Shown here: piece by piece, positions 42,775 to 52,092 of the stretch
Layout: the number at the start of each line of letters is the position of its first letter
Numbering within the stretch: position 1 is the first letter of the stretch
DNA from: Kordia sp. SMS9
GTDB lineage: Bacteria > Bacteroidota > Bacteroidia > Flavobacteriales > Flavobacteriaceae
DNA: 64,000 nt
Reading direction: 5' to 3'
Assembly (NCBI RefSeq): GCF_003352465.1
Contig: NZ_CP031153.1
Span: 2,222,465-2,286,464 of the forward strand
Notes under the pieces: generated by a model
What the model saw: only the letters and a program-made list of their open reading frames with translations
Databases searched by the model: none
What the model was told of the DNA's origin: nothing
Translations under genes and position numbers: made by a program

Positions 42775-44127
42775 GTGAACTTAAAAAACATACATAACGT
42801 TTATTTTGTAGGCATCGGCGGCATCGGCATGTCTGCGTTGGCACGCTATTTCAAATTCAACAACAAAAACGTAGCGGGATACGATCGTGTAAAAACCGAC
42901 ATCACGGACGGTTTGGAAGCCTTGGATATTCAAGTATCTACCAAAGATGATGTTTCTGAAATTCCAAGAGTATATCTCAACAAAGAAAACACGATTATCA
43001 TTTACACACCAGCAGTTCCAAATTCACATACAGAATTGACCTATTTCCGTGAGTACGATTTTGCTATATACAAAAGAGCGGAAGTTTTGGGACTGATCAC
43101 GAAAGATACCTTTTGTTTGGGCGTGGCAGGAACGCATGGAAAAACCACCACATCTAGCATTTTGGGACATTTATTAGCAGAATCAGGAGCAGATGTTACG
43201 GCTTTTTTAGGTGGAATTGCAGAAAATTACAACTCCAACCTAATTCTAAAAGGAAACGAAATTACGGTGGTAGAAGCAGATGAATTCGATCGATCGTTTT
43301 TACAACTTTCGCCAGATATCGCTTGCATCACATCCACGGATGCGGATCATTTGGACATTTATGGTGAAAAAGAAGCGTTATTGGATTCGTTTGTGGAATT
43401 CACCAAATGCATCAAGCCAAGCGGAAAATTATTTGTGCAGGAAGATATTACGTTAGATGGAATCACGTATGGATTCAAAGAAACATCGAACTATCACATT
43501 AAAAACATACACATACAATATGGAGCGTATGTGTTTGATATTGTAACGCCCAAAAAAATCATTGAAGACGTGCAATTTCATTTACCCGGACGACACAATC
43601 TGTTAAACGGTCTAGTAGCTTTCGCGATGGCGGATATCATAGGAACCCCAACCGACCGCCTCGCCAAAGCTTTGGGTACATTTTTAGGAGTAAAACGTAG
43701 ATTTTCGTATCAAATAAAAACAGAAGATTTTGTTTTTATTGACGATTATGCGCATCATCCGACGGAACTCAACGCCTTACATCAAGCGGTTCGTGAGATG
43801 TATCCAGGAAAAAAAGTAACGGCGATATTTCAACCGCATCTTTTTAGCAGAACGCGTGATTTTGCCGATGAATTTGCGGAAAGTTTAGCGCAGTTTGATG
43901 CAGTTATTCTCTTAGAGATTTATCCCGCAAGGGAAATACCAATAGCAGGAATTACCTCTAATTGGTTATTGGGAAAAATAAAAAACGATCAAAAACAATT
44001 GATTGCCAAAGAACATTTAATCGATCATGTTGCCAATATTGACACAGATGTGTTGTTAACTGTTGGCGCAGGCGATATAGGAGCAGAAGTAGAAAAAATT
44101 AAAAATATATTGACCGTTGAAAGTTAA
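42775..44127 (+). CDS. murC: UDP-MurNAc--L-alanine ligase
   Basis: 450 aa from GTG 42775, 3 bases after murG. First ligase of the stem peptide pathway. FVGIGGIGMSALARYF (Rossmann), P-loop AGTHGKTTTSS (about 117-127), VVEADEFDRSFL and FIDDYAHHPTELNALHQAV with the His-His pair conserved in MurC. The last 11 bases overlap the ftsQ start. Confidence 0.96.
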   Translation: MNLKNIHNVYFVGIGGIGMSALARYFKFNNKNVAGYDRVKTDITDGLEALDIQVSTKDDVSEIPRVYLNKENTIIIYTPAVPNSHTELTYFREYDFAIYKRAEVLGLITKDTFCLGVAGTHGKTTTSSILGHLLAESGADVTAFLGGIAENYNSNLILKGNEITVVEADEFDRSFLQLSPDIACITSTDADHLDIYGEKEALLDSFVEFTKCIKPSGKLFVQEDITLDGITYGFKETSNYHIKNIHIQYGAYVFDIVTPKKIIEDVQFHLPGRHNLLNGLVAFAMADIIGTPTDRLAKALGTFLGVKRRFSYQIKTEDFVFIDDYAHHPTELNALHQAVREMYPGKKVTAIFQPHLFSRTRDFADEFAESLAQFDAVILLEIYPAREIPIAGITSNWLLGKIKNDQKQLIAKEHLIDHVANIDTDVLLTVGAGDIGAEVEKIKNILTVES

Positions 44128-44836
44128 TTGGAATCTTATCAAAGGAATCATCATGATTGCAATAGTGATCTTTCTATATGCCTTTTCGGCGCATAGAAAT
44201 GCCGCGCGTGTCATTGAAAATCCGGACGTAAAATTTCTGGAAAGAGAGCAAGATTTCATCACCAGAGCGATGGTTAATAAATTGTTAATACAAAATAAGG
44301 ATAGTGTTACGAACATACGAAAAGAACAACTAGATTTGGATGTTCTAGAGGAACGTTTACGCGCGAATGAAATGATTCAAGATGCAGAAGTGTATCTGTC
44401 TGTAAATGGGACTCTTGGTGCTAAAATTAAACAGCGAACACCGATAGCTCGTATCGCAACAAAAAACTCTTATTATATCGATTCTGAAGGGAAAGCTATG
44501 CCTTTGTCTACAGTTTCTGCTGCTCGTGTTCCATTTGTGGAAGGGAAAGTGAATAAAAAAGAGTTAAAAAACATATACGTGCTTGCCAACTATATTGCGG
44601 AAGATGACTTCTTAAAAAAGAATGTGATCTCCATCATACAAAACGATAACAAAACATTCAATCTGAAGTTAAGAACGAATGATTTTGTCGTGCAGTTTGG
44701 CAACATAAAAAATATAGAGAAGAAGGTGAATAATTTGAAAGCGTTTTACAAAAAGGCAACCAAAGATAAAACGTTGAATGATTATGCAAAAGTTGATTTA
44801 AAATTTACCAATCAAGTAGTGTGCACCAAAAAATAA
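44117..44836 (+). CDS. ftsQ: Cell division protein FtsQ
   Basis: 239 aa from a TTG start (MKVNWNLIKGIIMIAIV), overlapping murC by 11 bases. One membrane helix (about 8-24), a POTRA-like region (about 35-105; VLEERLRANEMIQDAEVYL) and a beta domain (about 115-235). It links early and late division proteins in the periplasm. The family diverges strongly, but position between murC and ftsA and the POTRA/beta layout support it. Confidence 0.92.
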   Translation: MKVNWNLIKGIIMIAIVIFLYAFSAHRNAARVIENPDVKFLEREQDFITRAMVNKLLIQNKDSVTNIRKEQLDLDVLEERLRANEMIQDAEVYLSVNGTLGAKIKQRTPIARIATKNSYYIDSEGKAMPLSTVSAARVPFVEGKVNKKELKNIYVLANYIAEDDFLKKNVISIIQNDNKTFNLKLRTNDFVVQFGNIKNIEKKVNNLKAFYKKATKDKTLNDYAKVDLKFTNQVVCTKK

Positions 44837-44839
44837 GTC

Positions 44840-46198
44840 ATGGAAAACAATAACATCGCAGTAGGATTAGACATAGGAACCACAAAAATTGTGGCAATGA
44901 TTGGGCGAGAAAATGAATACGGGAAGCTCGAAATTCTTGGAGTAGGAAAATCCAAGAGTCTCGGTGTGCATCGTGGTGTCGTAAATAATATTACACAAAC
45001 CATTCAATCCATACAGCAAGCTGTGCAAGGCGCGGAAAGTGATTCTGGTGATTATAAAATAACGGAAGTTGTAGTGGGAATCGCAGGGCAACACATTCGC
45101 AGTTTGCAACACAGCGATTACATAACGCGAAACAATGCCGATGAAGTGATTAATGAAGCAGATATTGACTTATTGATCAACCAAGTATACAAATTAGTGA
45201 TGTTGCCTGGGGAAGAAATTATTCATGTGCTTCCGCAAGAATACAAAGTAGATGGGCAAGCTGAAATTAAAGAACCCATCGGAATGTACGGCGGACGCTT
45301 AGAAGCAAATTTTCACGTAGTTGTGGGACAAGTTTCTTCTATTCGTAACATTGGTCGTTGTGTAAAAAGCTCTGGTTTAGATTTGGCAAATATCACACTA
45401 GAACCGTTAGCTTCTGCCAACGCCGTGTTGAGTCAGGAAGAAAAAGAAGCTGGCGTTGCATTGATTGATATTGGAGGTGGAACCACAGATTTGGCGATTT
45501 TTAAAGACGGAATCATTCGCCATACGGCAGTCATTCCATTTGGAGGAAATGTCATCACAGAAGATATAAAAGAAGGTTGCTCCATTATAGAAAAACAAGC
45601 AGAATTGCTCAAAATAAAATTTGGATCGGCTTGGCCAGGAGAAAATAAGGACAACGAAATTGTGTCCATTCCTGGATTACGCGGAAGAGAACCCAAAGAG
45701 ATTACGTTAAAAAATCTCTCTAAAATAATTCATGCACGTGTTGTTGAAATCGTAGAACAAGCGTACTTAGAAATTAAGAATTACGGACATGAAGAACAAA
45801 AGAAAAAGCTAATTGCAGGCATTGTGTTAACAGGTGGCGGAAGTCAGTTGAATCACTTAAAGCAATTGGTCGAATACATTACGGGAATGGATACGCGAAT
45901 CGGGTATCCAAACGAACATCTGGCAGGCGATTCAGACCCAGATATGGCGAGTCCGCTATATGCAACCGCTGTCGGATTAGTAATGAATGCTATTGAAAAC
46001 CAATCAAAATTTGTTGTTGAGGAAGAAGTTGTGGAATCACCTACAGAAACAATTTCAAAAGCTGAATCAGCTACCGAAGACAACACAGAAACAACCAATA
46101 CCAGTGCTCCAAAACCATCGGAACCCAAAAAAGAACGCAAGTCGATCTTTGAAAAATGGGCCGATAAGTTGAAAGATTTTTTAGATAACGCAGAATAA
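44840..46198 (+). CDS. ftsA: Cell division protein FtsA
   Basis: 452 aa actin-like ATPase that anchors FtsZ to the membrane. N-terminal VGLDIGTTKIVAMIG, SHS2-type 1C domain (about 85-165), and phosphate loops GVALIDIGGGTTDLAIF and IVLTGGGSQLNHL. A Glu/Thr-rich linker (about 395-435) leads to a C-terminal amphipathic helix (KSIFEKWADKLKDFLDNAE) that should insert into the membrane. 3-base gap from ftsQ. Confidence 0.96.
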   Translation: MENNNIAVGLDIGTTKIVAMIGRENEYGKLEILGVGKSKSLGVHRGVVNNITQTIQSIQQAVQGAESDSGDYKITEVVVGIAGQHIRSLQHSDYITRNNADEVINEADIDLLINQVYKLVMLPGEEIIHVLPQEYKVDGQAEIKEPIGMYGGRLEANFHVVVGQVSSIRNIGRCVKSSGLDLANITLEPLASANAVLSQEEKEAGVALIDIGGGTTDLAIFKDGIIRHTAVIPFGGNVITEDIKEGCSIIEKQAELLKIKFGSAWPGENKDNEIVSIPGLRGREPKEITLKNLSKIIHARVVEIVEQAYLEIKNYGHEEQKKKLIAGIVLTGGGSQLNHLKQLVEYITGMDTRIGYPNEHLAGDSDPDMASPLYATAVGLVMNAIENQSKFVVEEEVVESPTETISKAESATEDNTETTNTSAPKPSEPKKERKSIFEKWADKLKDFLDNAE

Positions 46199-46220
46199 TA
46201 AAAAAACAGTTTTAAGAATT

Positions 46221-48158
46221 ATGAGTAGCAACACAGAATTCGGAAACATTTCATTTGATTTACCAAAAAATCAATCAAATGTAATTAAAGTGATCGGTGT
46301 AGGTGGCGGTGGAAGTAACGCTATCAACCACATGTTCCAGCAAGGAATAAAAGGTGTAGACTTTGTGATTTGTAATACAGATTCACAAGCACTACAAAAC
46401 AGTCCCGTGCCTAATAAAATACAATTAGGAGTTTCGTTGACGGAAGGATTGGGCGCAGGAGCCAACCCAGACGTTGGTGAAAAAGCGGCTTTAGAAAGTA
46501 TTGATGATATTGGTACAATGCTCGATACGAATACGAAAATGGTATTCATTACGGCAGGAATGGGCGGTGGAACTGGAACCGGAGCGGCGCCAGTCATTGC
46601 AAAATTAGCCAAAGACAGAGACATATTAACCGTTGGTATTGTAACGATTCCTTTTAAGTTTGAAGGAAGAATGCGAAATACACAAGCGCGTGTTGGTGTG
46701 GAAAAATTACGTTCGCATGTAGATTCGCTCATTGTGATCAATAACGATAAACTACGAGAAGTATACGGAAACTTAGGTTTTAAGGCAGGATTCTCCAAAG
46801 CAGATGAAGTTTTATCGACAGCTTCAAGAGGAATTGCAGAAGTTATTACGCATCACTACACGCAAAATATTGACTTGCGCGATGCAAAAACGGTGTTATC
46901 TAATAGTGGAACCGCCATCATGGGATCTTCGAATGCTTCTGGTGCAAACAGAGCGAGCGAAGCCATTATGAAAGCCTTAGATTCTCCATTATTGAATGAC
47001 AATAAAATTTCAGGAGCTAAAAACGTACTGTTGCTTATCGTTTCTGGTTCTGAAGAAATCACGATTGATGAAATCGGTGAAATCAACGATCATATTCAAA
47101 ATGAAGCTGGTGGAAGCGCCAATATCATTATGGGAGTTGGAGAAGATGAAACCTTGGAAGATGCAATTTCGGTAACGATTATCGCCACGGGTTTTGATGT
47201 AGATCAGCAGGATGAAATCGTGAATACAGAATCAAAAAAAGTAATTCACACGTTAGAAGATGAACAACCAGCCGTACAAGATTTAACACCAAAATCGACA
47301 GCTGTAGTTACTCCAACTATTCCTCAAAAACCTTCAGAAGATCTAAAACCAGAAGCGAAAAAAGTAATTCGTCATACCTTGGTGGATGATACTGTGGAAT
47401 TCAATTTAATTCCGACGACGGAAATCATCAAAAACATGTCTGTCATTTATGAAGAAGTAAAGGCGACAAATATTCAAGACGAATTCATTATTACGAATAT
47501 ATCGGATGAAATTAAAGACATTGAGGTAAATGATCCGGAATTTGTGGTAGCTCAACCAAAAGAAGATGAAGAGAACCAAATTTCTTTTACTTTTGACATG
47601 CCATTAGCAAATCCTGCAAAGGAAGAAACGCAGATGCAAGAGGAAAATATTACACGATTCGATTTGTCGGAAGATGTAAGTTCTATTGAAGTGAATGATC
47701 ATGTGGAAGTGATTCCTGTGACAGAAGTGCATGACAAAGGTGTTACGCGTTACAGTTTGGACGACTATATGGACGAAGAATCCACTTCTGAAAAAAATAG
47801 TGCGCAAGCAGCCGAAGATGGTATAGTTTTTGAAAAGAAAACTGTGGAAAGTCCAGCGGATGAAACTCCAACTACAGATACTGTTGATCCAGTGAATTGT
47901 ACAATTGAAGAGAGTTTAAAAAGCAGAACGGACGAACGAAAGCGAAAGTTAAAAGAGTTTAATTATAAATTCAATAACAATAATGTCAATCGTATTGAAG
48001 AAATTGAGAAGCAACCTGCTTATAAAAGAGCAGGAATTGAGCTCAATGATGCTAAAGCGACAGACAATAAAGCTTCCCGAACCAGTTTAGGTACGGATAG
48101 CAATGATGATATGCAACTGAGAAACAATAATTCTTTTTTGCACGATAACGTTGACTAA
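46221..48158 (+). CDS. ftsZ: Cell division protein FtsZ with long C-terminal extension
   Basis: 645-aa tubulin-like GTPase forming the Z ring. GTPase domain (about 20-220) with VIGVGGGGSNAINHM and GGGTGTGAAP (115-124); T7 loop region NNDKLREVYGN; second domain to about 335. The remaining 310 residues form a charged, Glu/Thr/Val-rich, likely disordered extension (about 340-605) with a terminal conserved-looking tail RNNNSFLHDNVD. E. coli FtsZ is about 380 aa; long tails are known in Bacteroidota. The operon terminator follows at 48189-48232. Confidence 0.96.
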   Translation: MSSNTEFGNISFDLPKNQSNVIKVIGVGGGGSNAINHMFQQGIKGVDFVICNTDSQALQNSPVPNKIQLGVSLTEGLGAGANPDVGEKAALESIDDIGTMLDTNTKMVFITAGMGGGTGTGAAPVIAKLAKDRDILTVGIVTIPFKFEGRMRNTQARVGVEKLRSHVDSLIVINNDKLREVYGNLGFKAGFSKADEVLSTASRGIAEVITHHYTQNIDLRDAKTVLSNSGTAIMGSSNASGANRASEAIMKALDSPLLNDNKISGAKNVLLLIVSGSEEITIDEIGEINDHIQNEAGGSANIIMGVGEDETLEDAISVTIIATGFDVDQQDEIVNTESKKVIHTLEDEQPAVQDLTPKSTAVVTPTIPQKPSEDLKPEAKKVIRHTLVDDTVEFNLIPTTEIIKNMSVIYEEVKATNIQDEFIITNISDEIKDIEVNDPEFVVAQPKEDEENQISFTFDMPLANPAKEETQMQEENITRFDLSEDVSSIEVNDHVEVIPVTEVHDKGVTRYSLDDYMDEESTSEKNSAQAAEDGIVFEKKTVESPADETPTTDTVDPVNCTIEESLKSRTDERKRKLKEFNYKFNNNNVNRIEEIEKQPAYKRAGIELNDAKATDNKASRTSLGTDSNDDMQLRNNNSFLHDNVD

Positions 48159-48188
48159 TTTGATTTAGTACTATTATATATGTTTTTT

Positions 48189-48232
48189 TAAACCCGGAAA
48201 TTGCTGTTCGATTTTCGGGTTTAATTTTTTAT
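48189..48232 (+). terminator. Terminator at the end of the dcw operon
   Basis: AAACCCG (48190-48196) pairs with CGGGTTT (48216-48222), with further A-T pairs inside, followed by a T-rich run. It closes the ftsZ transcript. Confidence 0.75.
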
Positions 48233-48258
48233 CTTCGCGTATTCAAAAAATAAAGACC

Positions 48259-48708
48259 ATGGGATTACAACAAGATATAATGACGGCAATGAAAACGGCA
48301 ATGAAAGCAAAAGACCAAACGGCTTTGGCGGCATTACGTGCGGTAAAATCTGAACTTTTGTTAGCAAAAACGAGTGGATCAGGTGAGGAGTTGACGGAAG
48401 CAGATGAAATTAAGATTTTGCAAAAATTGGTAAAGCAACGTAAAGATAGTGCTGCCATTTATTTAGAACAAGACAGAAAAGATTTGGCGCTTCCTGAGAT
48501 CGATCAAGCAGAAGTCATCAGTCAATTTTTACCAGAAGCGTTGAGTGAAGAAGAAATAGAAAAAGTAGTTGTCATGACTATTGACGACATTGGTGCTTCA
48601 GGCATGAAAGACATGGGAAAAGTAATGGGAATCGTTTCCAAAGAATTGGCAGGACAAGCAGATGGAAAAACCATTTCTACCATTGTAAAGGCAAAATTAT
48701 CGAATTAA
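48259..48708 (+). CDS. GatB/YqeY domain protein
   Basis: 149 aa, cytoplasmic. MGLQQDIMTAMKTAMKAKDQ, ALRAVKSELLLAK, KQRKDSAAIYLEQDRKDLA and GMKDMGKVMGIVSKELAGQ (the last similar to the tail of GatB) match the YqeY family. The family is linked to tRNA amidation proteins by similarity, but its own role is unclear. Own promoter likely; a TATCTTCG box lies at 48229-48236 near the dcw terminator. Confidence 0.92.
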   Translation: MGLQQDIMTAMKTAMKAKDQTALAALRAVKSELLLAKTSGSGEELTEADEIKILQKLVKQRKDSAAIYLEQDRKDLALPEIDQAEVISQFLPEALSEEEIEKVVVMTIDDIGASGMKDMGKVMGIVSKELAGQADGKTISTIVKAKLSN

Positions 48709-48743
48709 CATAATAGGATTCCCGATTTCGCGGGAATTCACTT

Positions 48744-48817
48744 GGCCTCGTGGCGCAACTGAATAGCGCACTGGATTTCGGCTCCAGCGGTTGCAGGTTT
48801 GAATCCTGCCGGGGTCA
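48744..48817 (+). tRNA. tRNA-Arg (anticodon TCG)
   Basis: Cloverleaf by eye: acceptor GGCCTCG pairs with CGGGGTC (48810-48816); D-arm with AACTGAATAG loop; anticodon stem CTGGA/TCCAG with loop TTTCGGC (anticodon TCG, reads CGA/CGG-type Arg codons); T-arm GCAGG/CCTGC with TTTGAAT loop; discriminator A. No encoded CCA. A second copy of its 3' end occurs at 55737. Confidence 0.9.
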
Positions 48818-48870
48818 CAAAAATTGCAAAAACCTGTAATTTAAAGCATTACAGGTTTTTTGTTTTTATA
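48810..48870. repeat. tRNA 3' end plus terminator, repeat copy L
   Basis: CGGGGTCACAAAAATT (16 bases), the AAAAACCTGTAAT arm, and the ATTACAGG...TTTTTATA tail (23 bases) are identical to 55737-55797 apart from loop and two linker positions. Candidate attL-like junction. Confidence 0.75.
48828..48861 (+). terminator. tRNA-Arg terminator
   Basis: AAAAACCTGTAAT (48828-48840) pairs with ATTACAGGTTTTT (48848-48860) around the loop TTAAAGC, followed by T-runs. The same hairpin with a changed loop is found at 55755-55787. Confidence 0.9.
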
Positions 48871-49043
48871 CCCGGGCGGACGGATTTTTATAAATATTTG
48901 AATTTTAAAAAAATCTAAAAGTTAGATTACTTACAATATTTACAAGAGTATAGTAAGTAAATTCCCCTAATTTTAAAAAGAAATCAAATTCTTATGGCTA
49001 CTTCTTAGTACTTTCATAAAGTAAACCATAAATTATAATCTCT

Positions 49044-49958
49044 ATGAAACGTATTATGCTCTTAAACTTCATTTTTATTATTTGTAATTTTTCAAACTTA
49101 TATGCACAAGATTTTGACATAGAACTCAAGAAATTAGCAGAAACCATTGCTGCTAAATTAAATGGAAAAGAAAAAAAGAAAATTGCTGTTTGGGGATTTG
49201 TTACCGAAAATGGGGAACGGACTTCTTTAGGGAATTATATTACCGAAGACTTTTCAATTTATATTACCAATGCAGGAGAGCAATTTGAAGTGATAGATCG
49301 CAATCACTTGGACACGCTTTTAAAAGAACACAAACTCAACTCAGAAGGATATATAGATGATGCAACAGCCAAAAAACTGGGAAAAATTATTGCGGTAGAT
49401 GCTGTTATTACAGGAACTTATAGCGTTTTGGACAAAAATATAAAAGTCCGTGTAAAAGTACTAGACACCGAAACAGCTTTACAATTTGCAGCAGCCATTT
49501 CAAAATTAGCCATCAATGAAGATGTAGCATCTTATCTTGGTGTTAATGTCAATGGAAGCAATACAAAAAATAAAGGCTTTAACAGACCGTTAGCTTCGGG
49601 TGAATCGGTTAACAATCCTGAAACTGTAGATCCAAAATGTAGAGAAGGGAAATTTGGCGATCTGTGTTTTTATAATTCTACAAATAAAAAAGTGATAGTA
49701 GTTGTAAAGTGTCATATTTCAAAAAATACGTTCAATCCTACAATTAAAAACTTTTTTTTACAACCTAAGGAAACTAAGTGTGTATACGGACTCAAAAGTA
49801 TAGAGTCTCAGTTTTTTATAGCTACTTGGACTAAATTTAATAAGGAAATCAGAGGAAATGTACGTTATCTTACCAATGATAGATATAGAAAATACCTAAA
49901 AGATTTCGGCGAACTCAAAGTAGAAACTTGTAAATCGAAGACTTACACGATAAAATAA
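49044..49958 (+). CDS. Exported FlgO/TolB-like protein
   Basis: 304 aa with signal peptide (IMLLNFIFIICNFSNLYAQ). The core about 25-160 has KKIAVWGFVTENGERTSLG, YITEDFSIYITNAGEQFEVI, DRNHLDTLLKEHKLNSEGYI and AVDAVITGTYSVLDKNIKV, the fold of CsgG/FlgO/TolB-N type outer-membrane proteins that bind a partner assembly. The C-terminal third is different and has three Cys (about 199-275). Likely envelope located. First gene of the inserted segment, convergent with 49965-50876. Confidence 0.75.
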   Translation: MKRIMLLNFIFIICNFSNLYAQDFDIELKKLAETIAAKLNGKEKKKIAVWGFVTENGERTSLGNYITEDFSIYITNAGEQFEVIDRNHLDTLLKEHKLNSEGYIDDATAKKLGKIIAVDAVITGTYSVLDKNIKVRVKVLDTETALQFAAAISKLAINEDVASYLGVNVNGSNTKNKGFNRPLASGESVNNPETVDPKCREGKFGDLCFYNSTNKKVIVVVKCHISKNTFNPTIKNFFLQPKETKCVYGLKSIESQFFIATWTKFNKEIRGNVRYLTNDRYRKYLKDFGELKVETCKSKTYTIK

Positions 49959-49964
49959 TCAACG

Positions 49965-50876
49965 TTAGAGTTTAAGAATGGTATTCGCTTGCGCTTCTTT
50001 CTTGGTAAACCCATGAGCACGTATATTTTGTGTATTTGAAAGTTTTGAAAGAAAGTTTCCTTCGTTATCATACGTAGTATACTGTAATTGAAGCTCACAT
50101 ATTATGAGTTGCGTATTTGTTTCTGCCTGTCTAAAGTTATAGGAAACCGTACCAATACAATAATAATGTGAGCTTTTATTTTTGATACTATTGATATCTC
50201 CCTGTTGCAACTTTTGTAATGTAACTGCATTTATATTTGAAAGCTGTATGAATGTAATCTTGTAATTTTTAAAGAGGTTTTCTTGTAATTTTCTAGTTAT
50301 GTTTAAGTCTAAACTACCATTGTGAAAAATTCCTAATTTCACTGATTGTTCAATTATTTTTTCTTCCTGTTTTTTTACTTGCTCAGTCAACTTAGAACTA
50401 TCTTTTTTTATTTCTGATGTTACATTTTTTGTAGTGTCAATTCCTGTTTCATTGTTATTGTAGTTAATATTGTAATTATTCCATACAATAGTGATTCCTG
50501 ATGTAAAAAAAAAGATTCCAAAAATGATATAAATCATTTTCCTTGTTCGCCTATTTTTCTGCGGTAACTCATCTTCATTTTTAGAAATCACAGAAGAGTT
50601 TGTATTTAAATAATCTTGATAATTTTCATATCCTAAATACATACATAATAAATCTACAGTTACAATTCCAGGTGTAGAAACTTCTTCTTTTTGGTAGATA
50701 TATTTATCAAACATTCTTGAAATAGTCTTAACACTTAGTTGCTCATTGTATTTTTCATCTAGAACTTCATGAACGTGTTTAGCAAATCTAGTTTTGTTAT
50801 CTCTTAAACAATTCTGTTCTGCTTTTAGATAAACTTCTTCCACTATTTTTTTAATATTTTCTTCTGAAAAACTCAT
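49965..50876 (-). CDS. Predicted DNA-binding-like N-domain with TM helix and periplasmic domain
   Basis: 303 aa. N-terminal 90 residues are helical (NIKKIVEEVYLKAEQNCLRD, KTISRMFDKYI, DLLCMYLGYENYQDYL), in the style of small Bacteroidota DNA-binding-like domains. A membrane helix lies at about 115-133 (MIYIIFGIFFFTSGITIVW), and an Asn/Lys-rich exported part at 135-303. A one-component, membrane-anchored regulator is possible. No known family; the HTH is inferred by eye. Confidence 0.6.
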   Translation of the reverse strand: MSFSEENIKKIVEEVYLKAEQNCLRDNKTRFAKHVHEVLDEKYNEQLSVKTISRMFDKYIYQKEEVSTPGIVTVDLLCMYLGYENYQDYLNTNSSVISKNEDELPQKNRRTRKMIYIIFGIFFFTSGITIVWNNYNINYNNNETGIDTTKNVTSEIKKDSSKLTEQVKKQEEKIIEQSVKLGIFHNGSLDLNITRKLQENLFKNYKITFIQLSNINAVTLQKLQQGDINSIKNKSSHYYCIGTVSYNFRQAETNTQLIICELQLQYTTYDNEGNFLSKLSNTQNIRAHGFTKKEAQANTILKL

Positions 50877-51426
50877 GTATTGTTCAAATTTTAATTGTTT
50901 TCTATAGATTTAAAATAGCTGTAATCCTTTGTCCTTATTGGTGTCTACAACTTGTCCAAAAGTTGTCGATGTCTTGTCTACACATTTCTACACTTCTCAT
51001 TGTTCATTTGTACCAAGCATAGAAATCGTGGTGTATAGCTAACACTGCTTGTACAGTTTGTATGCTTCGGAAATCACTTTGTGTTTGACGTATAGAAATT
51101 GGGAACTCCGTACTTCATCACATTTTGATTTCCATTTCCCAACTAAGGAGTACTCCTAACTCTAAAGCATGTCAATTTTTAAAACTGACAGCGCACATTC
51201 AATAATTAAAAAAAGAAACAATGAGAACATTTATATTTTATATACTTATTACAATATGGTTTACAAGTAGTATTTCTTGTACTCCAGAAGCGTTGGATTG
51301 TGAAACTTCTGCGGATGATACTTTACAAGCGCAAGTAGATCCTCAAACAGAAGAAGAAGACGATGAACTTGAACCATCAAAATAATTCATTTAATGCGAG
51401 CGTACTTTTAAGGTATGCTCGCATGA
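50877..51426. other. Intergenic region of the inserted segment
   Basis: 550 bases: direct repeats of the word TTGTCTACA (50946-51000) near the divergent 50876 gene, then an unannotated small frame described in the next entry. No further gene seen. Confidence 0.5.
51220..51385 (+). pseudogene. Possible small lipoprotein, frameshifted near its start
   Basis: One frame ending TAA 51383-51385 encodes a hydrophobic stretch LITIWFTSSISC (lipobox-like Cys) and an acidic tail TPEALDCETSADD...EEEDDELEPSK, but has no start. The ATG at 51220 (MRTFIFY) is one base out of frame with it. Deleting one base in the AT-rich tract 51231-51244 would fuse them into a lipoprotein of about 54 aa. May be a sequence error or a real loss. 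Confidence 0.4.
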
Positions 51427-52092
51427 TTATTTCTTAAAAGGTGCCGTAGTATCATCTATATTCTCACGAGTGGCACTTTTATAACGAATATATTTGGTAA
51501 TAAGCTCTACTGAATTTTTCACTTCATGTCGCTTACATAAATTCCTGATATGATTTTCAACTGTTCGCGCAGCTATAAATAATTTTACTCCAATTTCTTT
51601 TTGTGTGAGTCCTTCCGCCAATAATTGAATAACATCTTTTTCTCTAGGAGAAATGTCCATCCATCGTCCAATAGTTAGCATTTTGGAAATATTAGCATCA
51701 ATATATTTTTCATGTTTTAACACTTTATCAATAGCAATAAATGTTTCCTCTATACTCAATTGTTTATCCAAATACGCATCCACATTACATTCATCAAATA
51801 GTGTTTCATAATGATCAATTTGTGCATATTGTGTAAGTACCATGATTTTTATTTTTGGATATAATTTTTTTATTTTTTTGGCGATTACAAAGCCATCATA
51901 TTTTACGGTGTCAAAGTTTAAATCTAACAAAACGATGTCAACAGCATTCGATTGTAAATACTGCATGGTTAACTCGTATGTATGTTTTAAAGTGATGTTT
52001 TCTATGCGCTTGTGTTGTGTTAGAAGCATTTGTAAACCCTCAGCAAACATGATAGAATCGTCTACTATTAATACATTTATTTTTGATTTCAT
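51427..52092 (-). CDS. LuxR-type response regulator
   Basis: 221 aa: receiver domain (about 5-125) with DD11-12 (LIVDDS), phosphoacceptor Asp57 (VLLDLNF), the Thr of VLTQY and Lys of YLDKQ; LuxR HTH at about 145-205 (ISPREKDVIQLLAEGLTQKE, ARTVENHIRNLCK). Unlike the regulator at 25791 all active residues are intact. Its start overlaps the stop of the kinase gene by 4 bases (ATGA), so kinase and regulator form one transcript and a two-component pair. Confidence 0.93.
   Translation of the reverse strand: MKSKINVLIVDDSIMFAEGLQMLLTQHKRIENITLKHTYELTMQYLQSNAVDIVLLDLNFDTVKYDGFVIAKKIKKLYPKIKIMVLTQYAQIDHYETLFDECNVDAYLDKQLSIEETFIAIDKVLKHEKYIDANISKMLTIGRWMDISPREKDVIQLLAEGLTQKEIGVKLFIAARTVENHIRNLCKRHEVKNSVELITKYIRYKSATRENIDDTTAPFKK

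Noticed and set aside
46271..46798. Minus-strand ORF of 175 aa opposite ftsZ
   Set aside because: Mirror frame of the conserved GTPase domain; Pro/Ser/Thr-rich composition typical of antisense reading.
48828..48861. Riboswitch-like structure after tRNA-Arg
   Set aside because: A simple perfect hairpin plus T-run is explained by termination.
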